Shown in pieces: positions 33,901 through 37,586 of a DNA stretch of 44,402 bases (the first letter of the stretch is position 1; each line of letters opens with the position of its first letter). This DNA is from a virus, in IMG/VR virus record IMGVR_UViG_3300020220_000101, positions 1 through 44,402 of that record; one strand, 5' to 3'. Below the pieces are notes generated by a model. It saw nothing but the letters and a program-made list of their open reading frames with translations. It was not told the origin of the DNA and did no database searches. Made by a program: the position numbers and the translations under genes.

Positions 33901-34181
33901 AACGAACCATCTTTCTCTACAAAACCAGTAACATCTTCAACAAAGACAGTGGAGTCTTTATATCCAACATCATCTAACAGAATTGTAGAACCTGTTAGTG
34001 AAATAGGATTATAAGTGTTAACATTTAGATATTCACCCAAATTGTTAACAATGTCGTATGGACGACCTGTTTTCTCTTGTGATTTATAATATTCTTGAAG
34101 CAAGGTATAGAAAATTTCATTCTCTTCTTGAATAAAAAGAGGTTGTTGATCTTTAACCCTATCGGATACCTTAATATTCAT
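15933..34181 (-). CDS. Giant 6082-aa mosaic virion protein in the gp7 position
   Basis: One uninterrupted 18.2-kb frame starts at ATG 34181, with AGG about 7 nt upstream. Approximate layout: wedge-like N-terminus 1-300; Gly-Ser-Gly-Tyr repeats 310-620; a FYLSKGTKNALEYLFKVIFG segment near 700, as in large-phage baseplate proteins; repeats 1133-1355; YHYH domain about 1430-1555 (SPILGWAFDGNPIYGPYGF and LDEYNGRFCKTPEFPNGTYA); probable beta-propeller 1860-2215; LamG-like domain 2235-2415; repeats 2960-3165; alpha-helical cassettes 3687-5355 with a second LamG-like domain at 4710-4865; C-terminal beta region ending in two more Gly-Tyr repeats. It lies between gp6 and gp8, where T4 has gp7 (1032 aa). 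I therefore infer an expanded wedge protein carrying adhesin modules. There is no signal peptide or membrane segment. Confidence 0.85.
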   Translation of the reverse strand: MNIKVSDRVKDQQPLFIQEENEIFYTLLQEYYKSQEKTGRPYDIVNNLGEYLNVNTYNPISLTGSTILLDDVGYKDSTVFVEDVTGFVEKDGSFLIDNEVFYYEGITKSPNVVLTPGISLVEFDSRYQVLESLLPQLVPTGTPPIMRNTYALRVAGQPVSPIDKEHLIVSLYGKILKPDIDYNISGTNIIFTTPPRPKTSADGDGGTYIKYLLGFAQNAVKPLDEITTLENTKKYRLLTNQQPYISRSEILSIVTLDKVLLTPYEDYVFTSKNEILLTDTPSPGSKLFIRSIEYTAKDSGKGAQIISKVENSKVTSIIVIDGGSGYSTNFVPKVTIDAKVGKDATAVALIDGVKTFNLLYGGTGYTSLNPPLISFDDPPENGTRPVAEVVIDDQTGSVSKVKLLNSGSGYLTPPKVKFTNPGGAKITSKAAIDGQGKILGGSLSILKGGNGYKNPPIIYVDPPTTPGSNQAIIRAVLTDDQVSGFQVISRGNGYTFEPRVRIIDPVGAQILDVIVNNGSVTNIEILSGGTGYIDPPSVYIVDNRKDINGFAFGGTGAKAAATIFNGTITDINITAFGSGYSSSEPPTVFISPPPEAKASTNVGVGEVTGFTILTEGSEYTPSAFVDVSRGVSNVVNYDDNGEQVFRNELASRPRQHGQGAIVKNLDSLFLLQIFKRFVDQYLPSFNIDYTKVNSAQIIKSIKDFYLSKGTKNALEYLFKVIFGENISVSYPKEELFKPSAATWSVDTVLRVKLIDGDPGNLINTIITQYEDDVDSHVKYASALVENVISIFVGENQIYEIAISEETKVGDFIIPYKTKLVEGVDEDTNILTVDSTLGWPERNGIIIVGTENDVQEYIQYKEKTLNQFLECTRSKNNVASNWDAGTSITSDIFLYANAGTPNQVKLKVVGIAEAATTELTNSGSYYLPGDKLNVAKLGASTEDKKVTNWLFNVKKLVKIEQIVPGGLNNKTATVTCTNPHGLLVGDQVTVYGANPIVYNGSFLVSARISNFVFSYELPQPAELSPQGNILISVDLNKGKSDDIQVNNLVTNFTSNIQNTFFNNEYVYVAATGIPNYKIGPFVNSALIPGNQRKLYRFPLVANTTSVRYNIQPGAIATWVNGVTAWSYKSQESVVYGGITNVDIIVPGEGYDASSPPALTFVGGGGTGASAEVVVNGAISAFDVTSGGEAYKTEPLVSIVGGGGAGATAKAIVTNGVVTQILVETPGEGYTSEPLISISGGGGNGATATAQVRGPIKKVTVTKTGKDYTSVPAIVLSSGVKAEAQPIIINGRVVSIAVINSGEGYTTAPNVYINGDGFGAKAKAIIGTIGEDKGKVIGVVIINRGVGYTQGRTSIRLESIGQGAVFKTNVFQWVYDLEYQLKTKLDSARGYVFAGYNTQYGGEYAHISNPQTLRYVLGDNVFKNSQQVIKEKEGTFSHSPILGWAFDGNPIYGPYGFTDPTDSSKGVRRLVTSYKLKANIIYNVDTNPIPKRIDGPPLSFHPAGSFIQDYEYGFGSGDLDEYNGRFCKTPEFPNGTYAYFVTIDASAEGNPVFPYILGPQYYSAVDKWNLSQTAVQFNIPRDVVRFRDPYEDVDIDTDRQPNQRTDTITTENGETIIFEIQDSNNDGLIVPDEEDEILELTEEQSLELFDYFPSVDIESKVDIEVDTITKFESAQIDGFVIENPGVSYKVNDKVTFDNEGTDGFGASAKVESVKGPKILNYTTTFDDVNTIATITTEDDHGLAIGDIVIVDTEAALDTNFKSFKVKTVSGLEQVAVIQEGIGYNNDIPAEYELITSDGQDALLDISLESQGRISKVNIINSGNSYDVDNPPQIRVTHPQIFKKANYFATEFDGAGGYIEWQDSKIAEDRSIYSCGRFIRDNGDSIAVLAKFNNDGRLVWKRTLTPSAPTAGVKFAVWNRLVVVDTNPHTIYVVGNTIQNTVNLTYNPDVLVAKYISGFNSNNQPDGIIQWQKELAGISGNTRRDYATAIDWSDELDALIIGGYTDTNSESGNDMWFVLMSELSDIVEKRKLTTDSEEEVLTDIYAHDGYVYWTGIIGGEDIIYGRLSYDNIDLIHDWGRRIQNPTNYKFTNPKIKIDDYEGMYLYATEINVATSEPEKVTLFRIDLEQYDKPVWAKRISPAATTFTRLKGVGHTVDVFNNVTLGISVETSTGSFVDLVKFKHNGTILNDSRINVNGAWKGYSICSDSSADVVVFGVTTSDIVTPTFVGNAAISTAQYQFGGSSVSFDGNGDYVTIESNAGYGFETGDFTIEFWARLNNLSNTRVLWDQRTSGSDVAPYIDVTAAGVVRYITGSGINLLSVTTVVTNTWYHIAVSRSGGTTRLFVNGVLQPTSAVDTVNYPARGIKLGGDIVGNSPYDLNGFIDEVRVTKGLARYTTTFTVPTASFDKDARTSLLLHFNVGKTYDISSLIKFDNNHTKLGSYAVTSLNTISSVLITNVTYSIDEDLVATVGPFSPGSAGYQLLDFSDAVSLHLPGNYTFTSGTETWASRTATIPTPAGKTLKISANVIDKYYLKDSSVTKVDIVKKITFNQPSRFKVGSQLEWYTVQGTGQNAQNVVSAYGKIIEAGDDYVTIGKIFGTLNTTSRIKDSVDTINEFEYTFLEVPFTTNIGTFTIPLSNYTSDLVAGTKEFKAYSADDYVLKIVDVIAGSNFLPGDIVPIGFNGVNISFNAAHTVATLTGLTAVTKITLKSNLRKIVKSVSNTNTGDLYVVASRAHNYLAKDIIFVEGFLYNVFNGSFFVNRVINTREFTFALRSVTQLDPITSTSITAVNIYAKHPSLVFVKGHQYIFDVGDSSNAGYYLSFSKDNQYKLEYSFNNITRSGNPGLDPPGVIPYVRFKTIGDVTNISYYFDPARTGADSPVGVNSYIDVVETPYKGKFRITATPTSKTFKFQLEREPEGPVILDSTSYSTTSIKAAGPINSIKLVNKGGFYKKLPIVTNIASDRQIDRIDITNGGTEYALGVYKDVPISGDGEGGKVNITVELGGDPVSGTITDVDLIDPGKGYTTGFIQIDAVPGILGPSLAGSGGILDVVIPPQGNGASVFLQGTQVGKIKRLKNNNFGFDYPHDYTLQPEITFPTILQLFNTSVLTEIKVTNPGSGYTTAPAVIIEGGGGTGAIAVATVKNNRLQEIFVKDPGSGYSSEPKVVLKSEFVYVVNVDLGYFQFNFPHGIGTGAEVSLRADDIGSTIGQLPQPSSAGLTSLVEGQIYFAIAGSINGLEDNQLRIALTAQDALNGQFITFLNNGSGKQILLTEVFGGKAEAIVETSRFLQGEKVFQGNNLDDPSAVGYVSTNNGWQIGPRLLKVVDYTGDWKVGEKVTGIISKASGTIDNINTAVGTLNIGSLTQTTGKFIDNVGKPSEIVQKIQDSYFYQDFAYVVNSEIPINTWRDTVRKINHPAGFNIFGQLNLTGGKDLSGRKVATDFTKRVDISEFTNFAEIINFAAAQPIYSEFNNSDVIFRNKRLTSSEEILTSVVKKIDDISSLFDGEKTAFPLKINGDQAIASTGQSMILINGIVQAPVQSYTIANGNIQFTEPPKPPASVVYREIEFEPVQVKRIAISNISGILPEINQQIRGITTNATAVVVSSTTSYLDVINVVGSFQVNETIVASATGLNATLVSVSTVIQDTIFEFGEQITNLNKKIAIVEEINLATYFPEFPTQISAWNNLTAQSGNRFQDAANLIEGNRTYIIEQAFNDLQTQYPVFSVPGGAGGPDKCRRDIGYVVDATRLDLKGAGNSNIIETTKKYFNNGAPLVNGLLGEEEQAIYAFNRAVYYMQQAVNNQLPFKDVDIYADKVSATNGGANPNTNTNLNPNNCADVRSAIATIVGILTNALSSGSIASLPFSNPGVWNIGSQTNRLIISKTFGTSKYETGLFEIKLNDFFISAQTGIVAKVTKIGPYRDPQTNQVVSSLTINTGSSFFGLIFERLPLPQNPNTITDDVSKTIIGAAKVDNYTQFVNQNFPLSEFAQNINLVYDNSSGTWSEGDYIRNVEISYANANVPDFHRGLDAKKLIQLNRTAIINQVIDDIEAEYPDFDFPNNSTAKCERDLGYIIDAVCNDLASAGNANIVTNTKKYFSSDTQLLSYGLDGEVIQSVFGFNKARDYMKLAVVNGLTIPGAQQDLSIIFDPSPTSGTPGNTNPGSCANIRSNIDTLVAILTTALNDGNLNSLNSITITDGAFTTGETIRSRKIVYKNKTAGTFFPEFTLTGLTSGTQAEIIGVNTANAYLYVKPPTGVFTANERLANWKITNTGTPKVRLTPTPNFRFVDAANRISANTELIKEEIIGYIARKYPDFYYPKSPSNSYRYKDAANLIRGNLDYIVINAYNQLISQYPTFSVPGGPDKCKRDIRLIVLSIAQDLYDGGNKWTRQSTLYYFTNGAPINNGLVGEEAQAVAAFNAARDLCYSAITNALPYKDLTITADPTPGSGTSSNTNESSCVNVKNTISTLFTMLTTAITSGSIAGIPAENPGDFSPGETKCKRDIGKIVEAFVFDLLYGGNSSVITAGDYYVDGNGNIQFILGEEEQSRAAYKYGRDLMIAAMRNFTVTMPNTVRAASTTLTVTSTVGIVEGMDVTGTGFSSDTRVVSILSDTTLLLNQNPSTAGTGSAIFTLNFAKYTTIAPNKDTTITVDTSTPQCADIASAIDTLWLTLDTIIATKIVPNKILPTYSNKFGISSAAFGVSNTGTNNIKIDNPEKLGLGTNNWTMEMWIYKTVNATSQYLLDMRSSNPGAQVVPTLYINTLNQVVYYTNGANRIISNETIPVNTWTHIAVVKGNLTTKMYINGVLQTQTFADDLNYVGQTLRIGSTYQDGTGFRGLIDELRISAINRYTANFTPQVEAHEGDSGDILLFHFDGPSGVTDIYPESYVEATYDALRTSVSVIGQIDPLSKKLVVEVIDSAREEYRQAADYVRKNKQFIVDEMMGYLKAKYPLLVMPGDEAGGYEGTDTCARDAGLIVDGIVNDLNLGGNYQTVYTAKAYLEKSGGVKFIGNELLQSVYAYQKIGEIINGILTNTITTLYSDIIIIPVVSTYSANVTNEVTYLCDVIADILAPTGDRFRDAADLLYFNRQYIAEEVVEGIEAYFKWTYVPTGVVYDLFTNPNTQKCIRDLRDHLIPAMMTDLITGGNNATLDAFNTYLDTNTNILFVEDELLAMHKSLELAKPIAQKAVNNLLYAKNSTNTPSGAYVALYTNVQPYRNLSITGDPVNQNPNGCANVTSAISTLFDLLLGIISEESAQYSSQNRRNAAKLLLFNRSYIANEAYNDTKQAYPLYPGTVSFGFDIIADMLYDLVTNGNAKSYARCLSWLDAFYNFIAFSGYNPVHLKFHLDRIKFWANKAVTQTLNPLGPTTNQPRYSEQALAVGDTSTYIDTLIAIYKLVINTPANITSITRDAGVEVPSKTYATRTIPIPYSISFEPSAFIYGETSTSVAEISALQYNKYQIRKLYNRYTITLGGGQNPPKFVTGETVEDALNNTAIVYQTNGSTYLDLISISPGIQVGDVLTGNTSGATGTITTVSNKMMLKPMMGTFSTGSPIYSENSAAFAKINQWNYNSGAILGNTSGTLTLDTETLQGGFSYSEFVYASESEVLLSCFDAVGFNAPIIGEYLRGSTVTQLVLNLSTVTTGGNPSDTFLQGDKLDVIVNNLPTGQYATVISYDSVTGTMFIGNKTSNFDNDVNTGSSVVGVFQPGTLQPKIFGQVLTVNTTTSSPSGKITRIEQSGGNFKLWLTEVSGTFLSNQQLLLNGGLKLININPTEVVARVNRYARGFDGSTVSFKLTYNNGTPYFPDSDGHLLVFVNGILQPPGADYAYTIFADNIQFTEAPPAGSTFNAYYIGKLRLLDDISFDFDSLRSSFNLKFNGVFYSLTITQGVQSNIILPENNIIVAINGVLQEPGVGFKLIGSRITFSEIPRAGSSFVAFSYIGSDADVVAATVVPPIEIGDEIFIDGEDSNRTVAVIESSNSLVTFEYSGSVKGRNGKATAVITPGRIDTALVTAPGSGYITRPTVNVLSPTGFDGQILARVGVYQVVVANSGSGYVYPEVLVDNLVPDLPTGFNPTLDSTSATIDNTQLTLDQT
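18115..23125 (-). repeat. Repeated alpha-helical cassette in the giant gene
   Basis: Six complete and two half copies of a helical unit of roughly 150-330 residues. Half A has the form DAA-x-LI-x-x-N-x-x-x-I then YP-x-F; half B has C-x-RD-x-G-x-IVDA-x-x-x-DL then GGN. Half A starts at about residues 3687, 4014, 4275, 4315, 4911, 5066 and 5250. One half B without its partner lies near 4490. Confidence 0.75.
24690..25310 (-). repeat. Gly-Ser-Gly-Tyr repeat array 3 in the giant gene
   Basis: Four or so units (residues 2960-3165) with cores GGTEYA, PGKGYT, PGSGYT and PGSGYS. The first unit (KDVPISGDGEGGKVNI) closely matches the insert in gp8 (ENVPIKGDGSGGRVSI). Confidence 0.7.
30120..30780 (-). 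repeat. Gly-Ser-Gly-Tyr repeat array 2 in the giant gene
   Basis: About seven units (residues 1133-1355) with cores PGEGYD, GGEAYK, PGEGYT, TGKDYT, SGEGYT and RGVGYT, several ending in the GGGGTGA or GGGGAGA turn. It lies just before the YHYH domain. Confidence 0.75.
32330..33250 (-). repeat. Gly-Ser-Gly-Tyr repeat array 1 in the giant gene
   Basis: About eight tandem units of 35-45 residues (residues 310-620) with cores GGSGYS, GGTGYT, SGSGYL, GGNGYK, RGNGYT, GGTGYI, FGSGYS and EGSEYT, each followed by Pro-Pro and a hydrophobic strand. Confidence 0.75.
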
Positions 34182-34201
34182 GTCTTACCTAAATTATGTT
34201 G

Positions 34202-36298
34202 CTAGAAACAAGATGTAACTGATGGATCATCAATATCGGGGAATGATGTAAAGATTGCTCCAATATTTAGATCATTGATTGATCCAAGGACATTAGGATC
34301 TAATGTAAATGGATCGAAAGTTCCAGCTCCCTGAGTTACTGTTGCTACATCCTGAGGAATAATCACAGGAATTGATATATCTAGTAACGTTCCAGGTGGA
34401 GGTGTAATAATAGGAGAAGCAGGAAGTGCTGTAGTATTTATAGTGCCTAGAACACCTGTTCCTGTTGGTGATGCGGTGCCTATACCAGAAATACCAAGAA
34501 CTTTTATAGGTCCAAAACAAACAATTCCTTTTTTATAATCAACAGTACCAATTTTATTTTTTAGAATAATAGTTTTTGAGTTAAGAGTTGTAATTAACTG
34601 TACAGTTCCTTTGCCATCATCTCTCATTCTGACAGGAACAAAAACTGTTTCACTGTTTCCAACAAAAATACCAGCATCTAATTGATCAGAATAATTTAGA
34701 TTAATTAATTGTTCAGTAATGCCATCTACGAAAAATTCATTTGTGATCATAGCATTAAATAATGCTTTACATGATACACCATCATTTCCGTTACCAACAA
34801 AATCACTAGGATTTACAAGACTTTGACCAAAATTTAAACAAGTTGAGTTGTTCTCACCAAATTCTGGAGCAAATTTCTTGGTTACTGTTACTTGAGTTAT
34901 ATTTCCTTTTACCGATGGATCTGCAGCATCAATAAGACAATTCAGTTTAGAATAATCAATTCTGTTTCCAAATTTATTTAAGTTAGACTGACCATTAAAT
35001 TCACCAATAATACCTTGCACTTTACCTACCAAGTCGGTATTACTTATTGATGTTAGATTAGGATCATAGTAAACATATGATTTAAGATTCATTGTCATTT
35101 CATCAGCACCAACAATGACAGGTTCAATAGAAGCCATGGCATATTCTTTTAAGTCTTTAACAATAGACTTTCTTGTTGCTTCATTTAATTGAGTTCCAGA
35201 TTTTGTTTTAATTGCAATGTATACTTTACCATAAATTGGAGGTGTTAAAGTTTCTCCTCCATATGCTTTAACTGCGACTGCATTGGGGTATACCATTTGA
35301 GTAATGGTCTCGTAATCTTGCTCTGTAACTGCTCTATACTGTGCCGTATAGAGTCTAGGAGCACGGTATTTGATAGTTGTGATGTCTTCTGCCATTACAC
35401 CATCCTGAGACCCCTGTATGGTGTTAATTCTGACCACTGCTGGGTCAATAGCCCTACCTAAATTATCAACAAATTCACCAATAGAATAAAACAACTTACA
35501 ACCGTTGCCATCTGCACCTTTGGTACGAAGATATGAAAGAATAATATATTCTCCATCAATTAATTTTCTACCAATAGTTCCATCTCCAAAAGTTACTTTA
35601 TATTTTGTATCTTCAATTTCTTCTATAAAGTAAACTCTGGAGGTAGAATCTAAAGTAGTAATATTTCTTACGGGAGTGTAAGTATCAATTTCTTGAGACT
35701 GCTCAGAAGGACGAATATAAACTTCCAGTAGTGTAGTATCAACGTCAGCATTCGGAATAATATATTCTTGATTTACAGTATTATCTACAGTATAATTAAA
35801 ATTTAATCTATTTCCTTGATATATGACTAATTTATCAAATGTTGCAACTCCTGTAATTGGATTAACATTTGCAAAAATATCTTTTAAAGTGGCAAATGTG
35901 AAAGAATCATCATCTGTAGAACTAACAAAATTATCTCCTGCTTTCAGTTTAATGTAATTTGGATATATCCCTTCAGAAGTTAAACTAGATTGAATTTGAA
36001 TTTTAATACATGCTTTTGCCGCTTTAAGTGATGCTGGAGTATAGTTGAGTAATTTTGCAACCTTTACAACATTTTCTCTAATTGTGGCACTTTCCAAAAA
36101 GTGCTCATTGACAATCATGTTAGCATTAAATGCTGTGTAATAAGTATTATATGCAAGAGTATCCAGCAAATAAGAAGAAGCTGATCCCTCAAAGTCATAA
36201 TCTGTAAAATCTTTTCGTGTTCTTAGGTATGACTTAATCGATTCTCTTATTTGAAAGAAATCTAATGCTGTTAATCTACTTGGTACTCCTGCGGTCAT
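34202..36298 (-). CDS. 6: Baseplate wedge protein gp6
   Basis: A 698-aa protein, close to T4 gp6 (660 aa). The N-terminus (LTALDFFQIRESIKSYLRTR and FEGSASSYLLDTLAYNTYY) and the middle (IKYRAPRLYTAQYRAVTEQD followed by YETITQMVYPNAVAVKAYGG) match the gp6/baseplate J family that forms the inner ring of the wedge in contractile tails. The C-terminal 60 residues are Thr/Pro/Gly-rich and look disordered. AAGGG precedes the ATG. The gene begins 4 nt after gp25 ends, the same neighbour pairing seen in related phages, and is followed after 20 nt by the giant gene. It should be made late and assemble with gp25 and the gp7-position protein. Confidence 0.9.
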   Translation of the reverse strand: MTAGVPSRLTALDFFQIRESIKSYLRTRKDFTDYDFEGSASSYLLDTLAYNTYYTAFNANMIVNEHFLESATIRENVVKVAKLLNYTPASLKAAKACIKIQIQSSLTSEGIYPNYIKLKAGDNFVSSTDDDSFTFATLKDIFANVNPITGVATFDKLVIYQGNRLNFNYTVDNTVNQEYIIPNADVDTTLLEVYIRPSEQSQEIDTYTPVRNITTLDSTSRVYFIEEIEDTKYKVTFGDGTIGRKLIDGEYIILSYLRTKGADGNGCKLFYSIGEFVDNLGRAIDPAVVRINTIQGSQDGVMAEDITTIKYRAPRLYTAQYRAVTEQDYETITQMVYPNAVAVKAYGGETLTPPIYGKVYIAIKTKSGTQLNEATRKSIVKDLKEYAMASIEPVIVGADEMTMNLKSYVYYDPNLTSISNTDLVGKVQGIIGEFNGQSNLNKFGNRIDYSKLNCLIDAADPSVKGNITQVTVTKKFAPEFGENNSTCLNFGQSLVNPSDFVGNGNDGVSCKALFNAMITNEFFVDGITEQLINLNYSDQLDAGIFVGNSETVFVPVRMRDDGKGTVQLITTLNSKTIILKNKIGTVDYKKGIVCFGPIKVLGISGIGTASPTGTGVLGTINTTALPASPIITPPPGTLLDISIPVIIPQDVATVTQGAGTFDPFTLDPNVLGSINDLNIGAIFTSFPDIDDPSVTSCF

Positions 36299-36302
36299 GG
36301 AT

Positions 36303-36719
36303 TTATCCCTTTGTTAGAAGAAAACTAAAGTTTTTCATTACTGGTTGACCAATTATTTGATATTCAACAGTAACAGAAAGTGCATTTAAATCATAACGAT
36401 CATCTTCTACTTCAATATTAAGTATTTTAATTCTTATCTCATTGTTCTGGAGAGAAACTGCAATCTCGTCTCGTATAGCATCAATCATAAATGGGCTATA
36501 ATTTTCAAATAACATACCCATTAAATTACTTCCAAAATATGGTTGGAATAATTTTTCTCCTCTAGCAGTTAAAACTATGTTTCTAACTGACTGTTTTATT
36601 GCCTCTTCATTTTTTAACGTAGAAAAATCACCAGTAACAGGGTTAGACTTAAATGATAAACTAAAGTCTTTGTACCCTCTACTGGTGAATTCTCTTGATC
36701 GGCTGCTAATTCTAGCCAT
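36303..36719 (-). CDS. 25: Baseplate wedge protein gp25
   Basis: A 138-aa protein (T4 gp25 is 132 aa) of the gpW/gp25 family. The core NIVLTARGEKLFQPYFGSNL near residues 45-65 and the following helix (FENYSPFMIDAIRDEIAVSL) are typical. The protein is the sheath-like wedge subunit that starts sheath assembly at the baseplate. A clear Shine-Dalgarno sequence is not visible. The gene starts 3 nt after the stop of the 64-aa gene, so coupled translation is likely, and gp6 follows after 4 nt. Confidence 0.92.
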   Translation of the reverse strand: MARISSRSREFTSRGYKDFSLSFKSNPVTGDFSTLKNEEAIKQSVRNIVLTARGEKLFQPYFGSNLMGMLFENYSPFMIDAIRDEIAVSLQNNEIRIKILNIEVEDDRYDLNALSVTVEYQIIGQPVMKNFSFLLTKG

Positions 36720-36722
36720 ATT

Positions 36723-36917
36723 TTATACGTGCCATCTCTCTACGAAATCATCAAATCCTCCTTTTCCACCACACCATTTCGATAATCTGTTTTTTGGAAC
36801 TTGATATGTGTTTTTTGAAAGATATTTTTCACTGGCATAATCTGTAATCAAACACCTCGTTCCAAATTCTTGCATCATATAATTCATATCTCTATCGGGG
36901 TTTGGACTTTGTGCCAT
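36723..36917 (-). CDS. Small protein of unknown function
   Basis: A 64-aa protein starting MAQSPNPDRDMNYMMQEFGT, with a conserved-looking WCGGKGGFDDFVERWHV end. I use ATG 36917 because AGGAG lies 4 nt before it; the longer frame starts only with TTG at 36971. The ribosome binding site is part of a 9-bp hairpin stem (36922-36956). It sits between the 160-aa gene and gp25, so a baseplate-related role is possible, but no family is recognised and there is no enzyme or membrane motif. Confidence 0.75.
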   Translation of the reverse strand: MAQSPNPDRDMNYMMQEFGTRCLITDYASEKYLSKNTYQVPKNRLSKWCGGKGGFDDFVERWHV

Positions 36918-36921
36918 AAAT

Positions 36922-36956
36922 CTCCTAAAATGTCTGTGAACAGAACTTTTTAGGAG
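36922..36956 (-). promoter_or_regulatory. Hairpin that covers a ribosome binding site
   Basis: On the minus strand CTCCTAAAA pairs perfectly with TTTTAGGAG 17 nt later; inside, CAGA...TCTG forms an inner stem around TTCA, so the sequence can fold into one long hairpin. The AGGAG of the 64-aa gene lies in the 3' arm. Confidence 0.7.
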
Positions 36957-36973
36957 GTTGCTATCTCCCAAAT

Positions 36974-37456
36974 CTATTTAGCAAGCATATCAATGTCTTC
37001 ACCTAAGACTTCACGTAACATTTCATCATTCCAATGACTATAATATCCCATATCACGCAATATAACACGATATTTCCTCAAAACTGCACGAGTATTTAAG
37101 AAAATAATATTGTGCTTGCCATTATTTGACTGAATTCCATTGATGTAAGTGTTATAAGTGGCACAATCTTCTAAAAATATGTACTCTGGAAACTTTTTAT
37201 TGTAAAATTCTACCCAAAATTGGATACTAGCTAGGTCAAGATAGTCCTCAACCACATAAAAAACGACATCATACCCAGAAACGGGCATAATGTCCTCTGC
37301 TTGACACTCTACAATTAGGGTTTTTGCTTTAGCAGCAAACGGACAAACCGCAAAACCTCCTAATTCTGGACGAACTTCAGATATTCTTGCAATCCATTCT
37401 TGTATATCTGTCTCTATTTTATTTTCCTTGTCCACGATATGCTTTTTTCCGTCCAT
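36974..37456 (-). CDS. Hypothetical protein, possibly DUF1415-like
   Basis: A 160-aa protein from ATG 37456 (MDGKKHIVDKENKIETDIQE). A GGFAVCPFAAKAKTLIVEC stretch near residues 33-51 recalls the CPFA motif of DUF1415-type proteins; the later part (YIFLEDCATYNTYING, then a Tyr/Arg-rich helix) has no motif I know. The frame stays open upstream to an ATG at 37528, but that start lies inside the 48-aa basic gene and has no ribosome binding site, while the chosen one overlaps it by only 38 nt. It lies in the late operon before gp25. Function unknown; the DUF1415 link is weak. Confidence 0.65.
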   Translation of the reverse strand: MDGKKHIVDKENKIETDIQEWIARISEVRPELGGFAVCPFAAKAKTLIVECQAEDIMPVSGYDVVFYVVEDYLDLASIQFWVEFYNKKFPEYIFLEDCATYNTYINGIQSNNGKHNIIFLNTRAVLRKYRVILRDMGYYSHWNDEMLREVLGEDIDMLAK

Positions 37457-37565
37457 TTCTTGCAGTTGCAGCAAGATTTGTGTTCTTAGAACGTCCCTGA
37501 GATGTAAGATGTGGTTTCCCAGGAACATAATTTGTCTTTACTAGACCAATTTTTGATTTTGCCAT
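37419..37565 (-). CDS. Small basic protein, in a different frame from its neighbour
   Basis: A 48-aa protein starting MAKSKIGLVKTNYVPGKPHL and ending in a Lys/Arg/Gly-rich tail (NGRKKAYRGQGK). It is strongly basic and would suit nucleic acid or acidic protein binding. GGGAG lies 5 nt before the ATG, the best ribosome binding site in this stretch. The last 38 nt overlap the 160-aa gene in another frame. It follows the PAAR-like gene by 21 nt. I recall similar small basic proteins next to gp25 in cyanophages, but no function. Confidence 0.75.
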   Translation of the reverse strand: MAKSKIGLVKTNYVPGKPHLTSQGRSKNTNLAATARNGRKKAYRGQGK

Positions 37566-37586
37566 AAAATCTCCCTCAAAGATTAC

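Noticed and set aside
36918-36971. Longer reading (TTG 36971) of the 64-aa gene
   Set aside because: The only upstream start is TTG; ATG 36917 has a strong AGGAG, and the extra stretch is the hairpin.
37457-37528. Longer start (ATG 37528) for the 160-aa gene
   Set aside because: No ribosome binding site, and it would lie inside the well-supported 48-aa gene.
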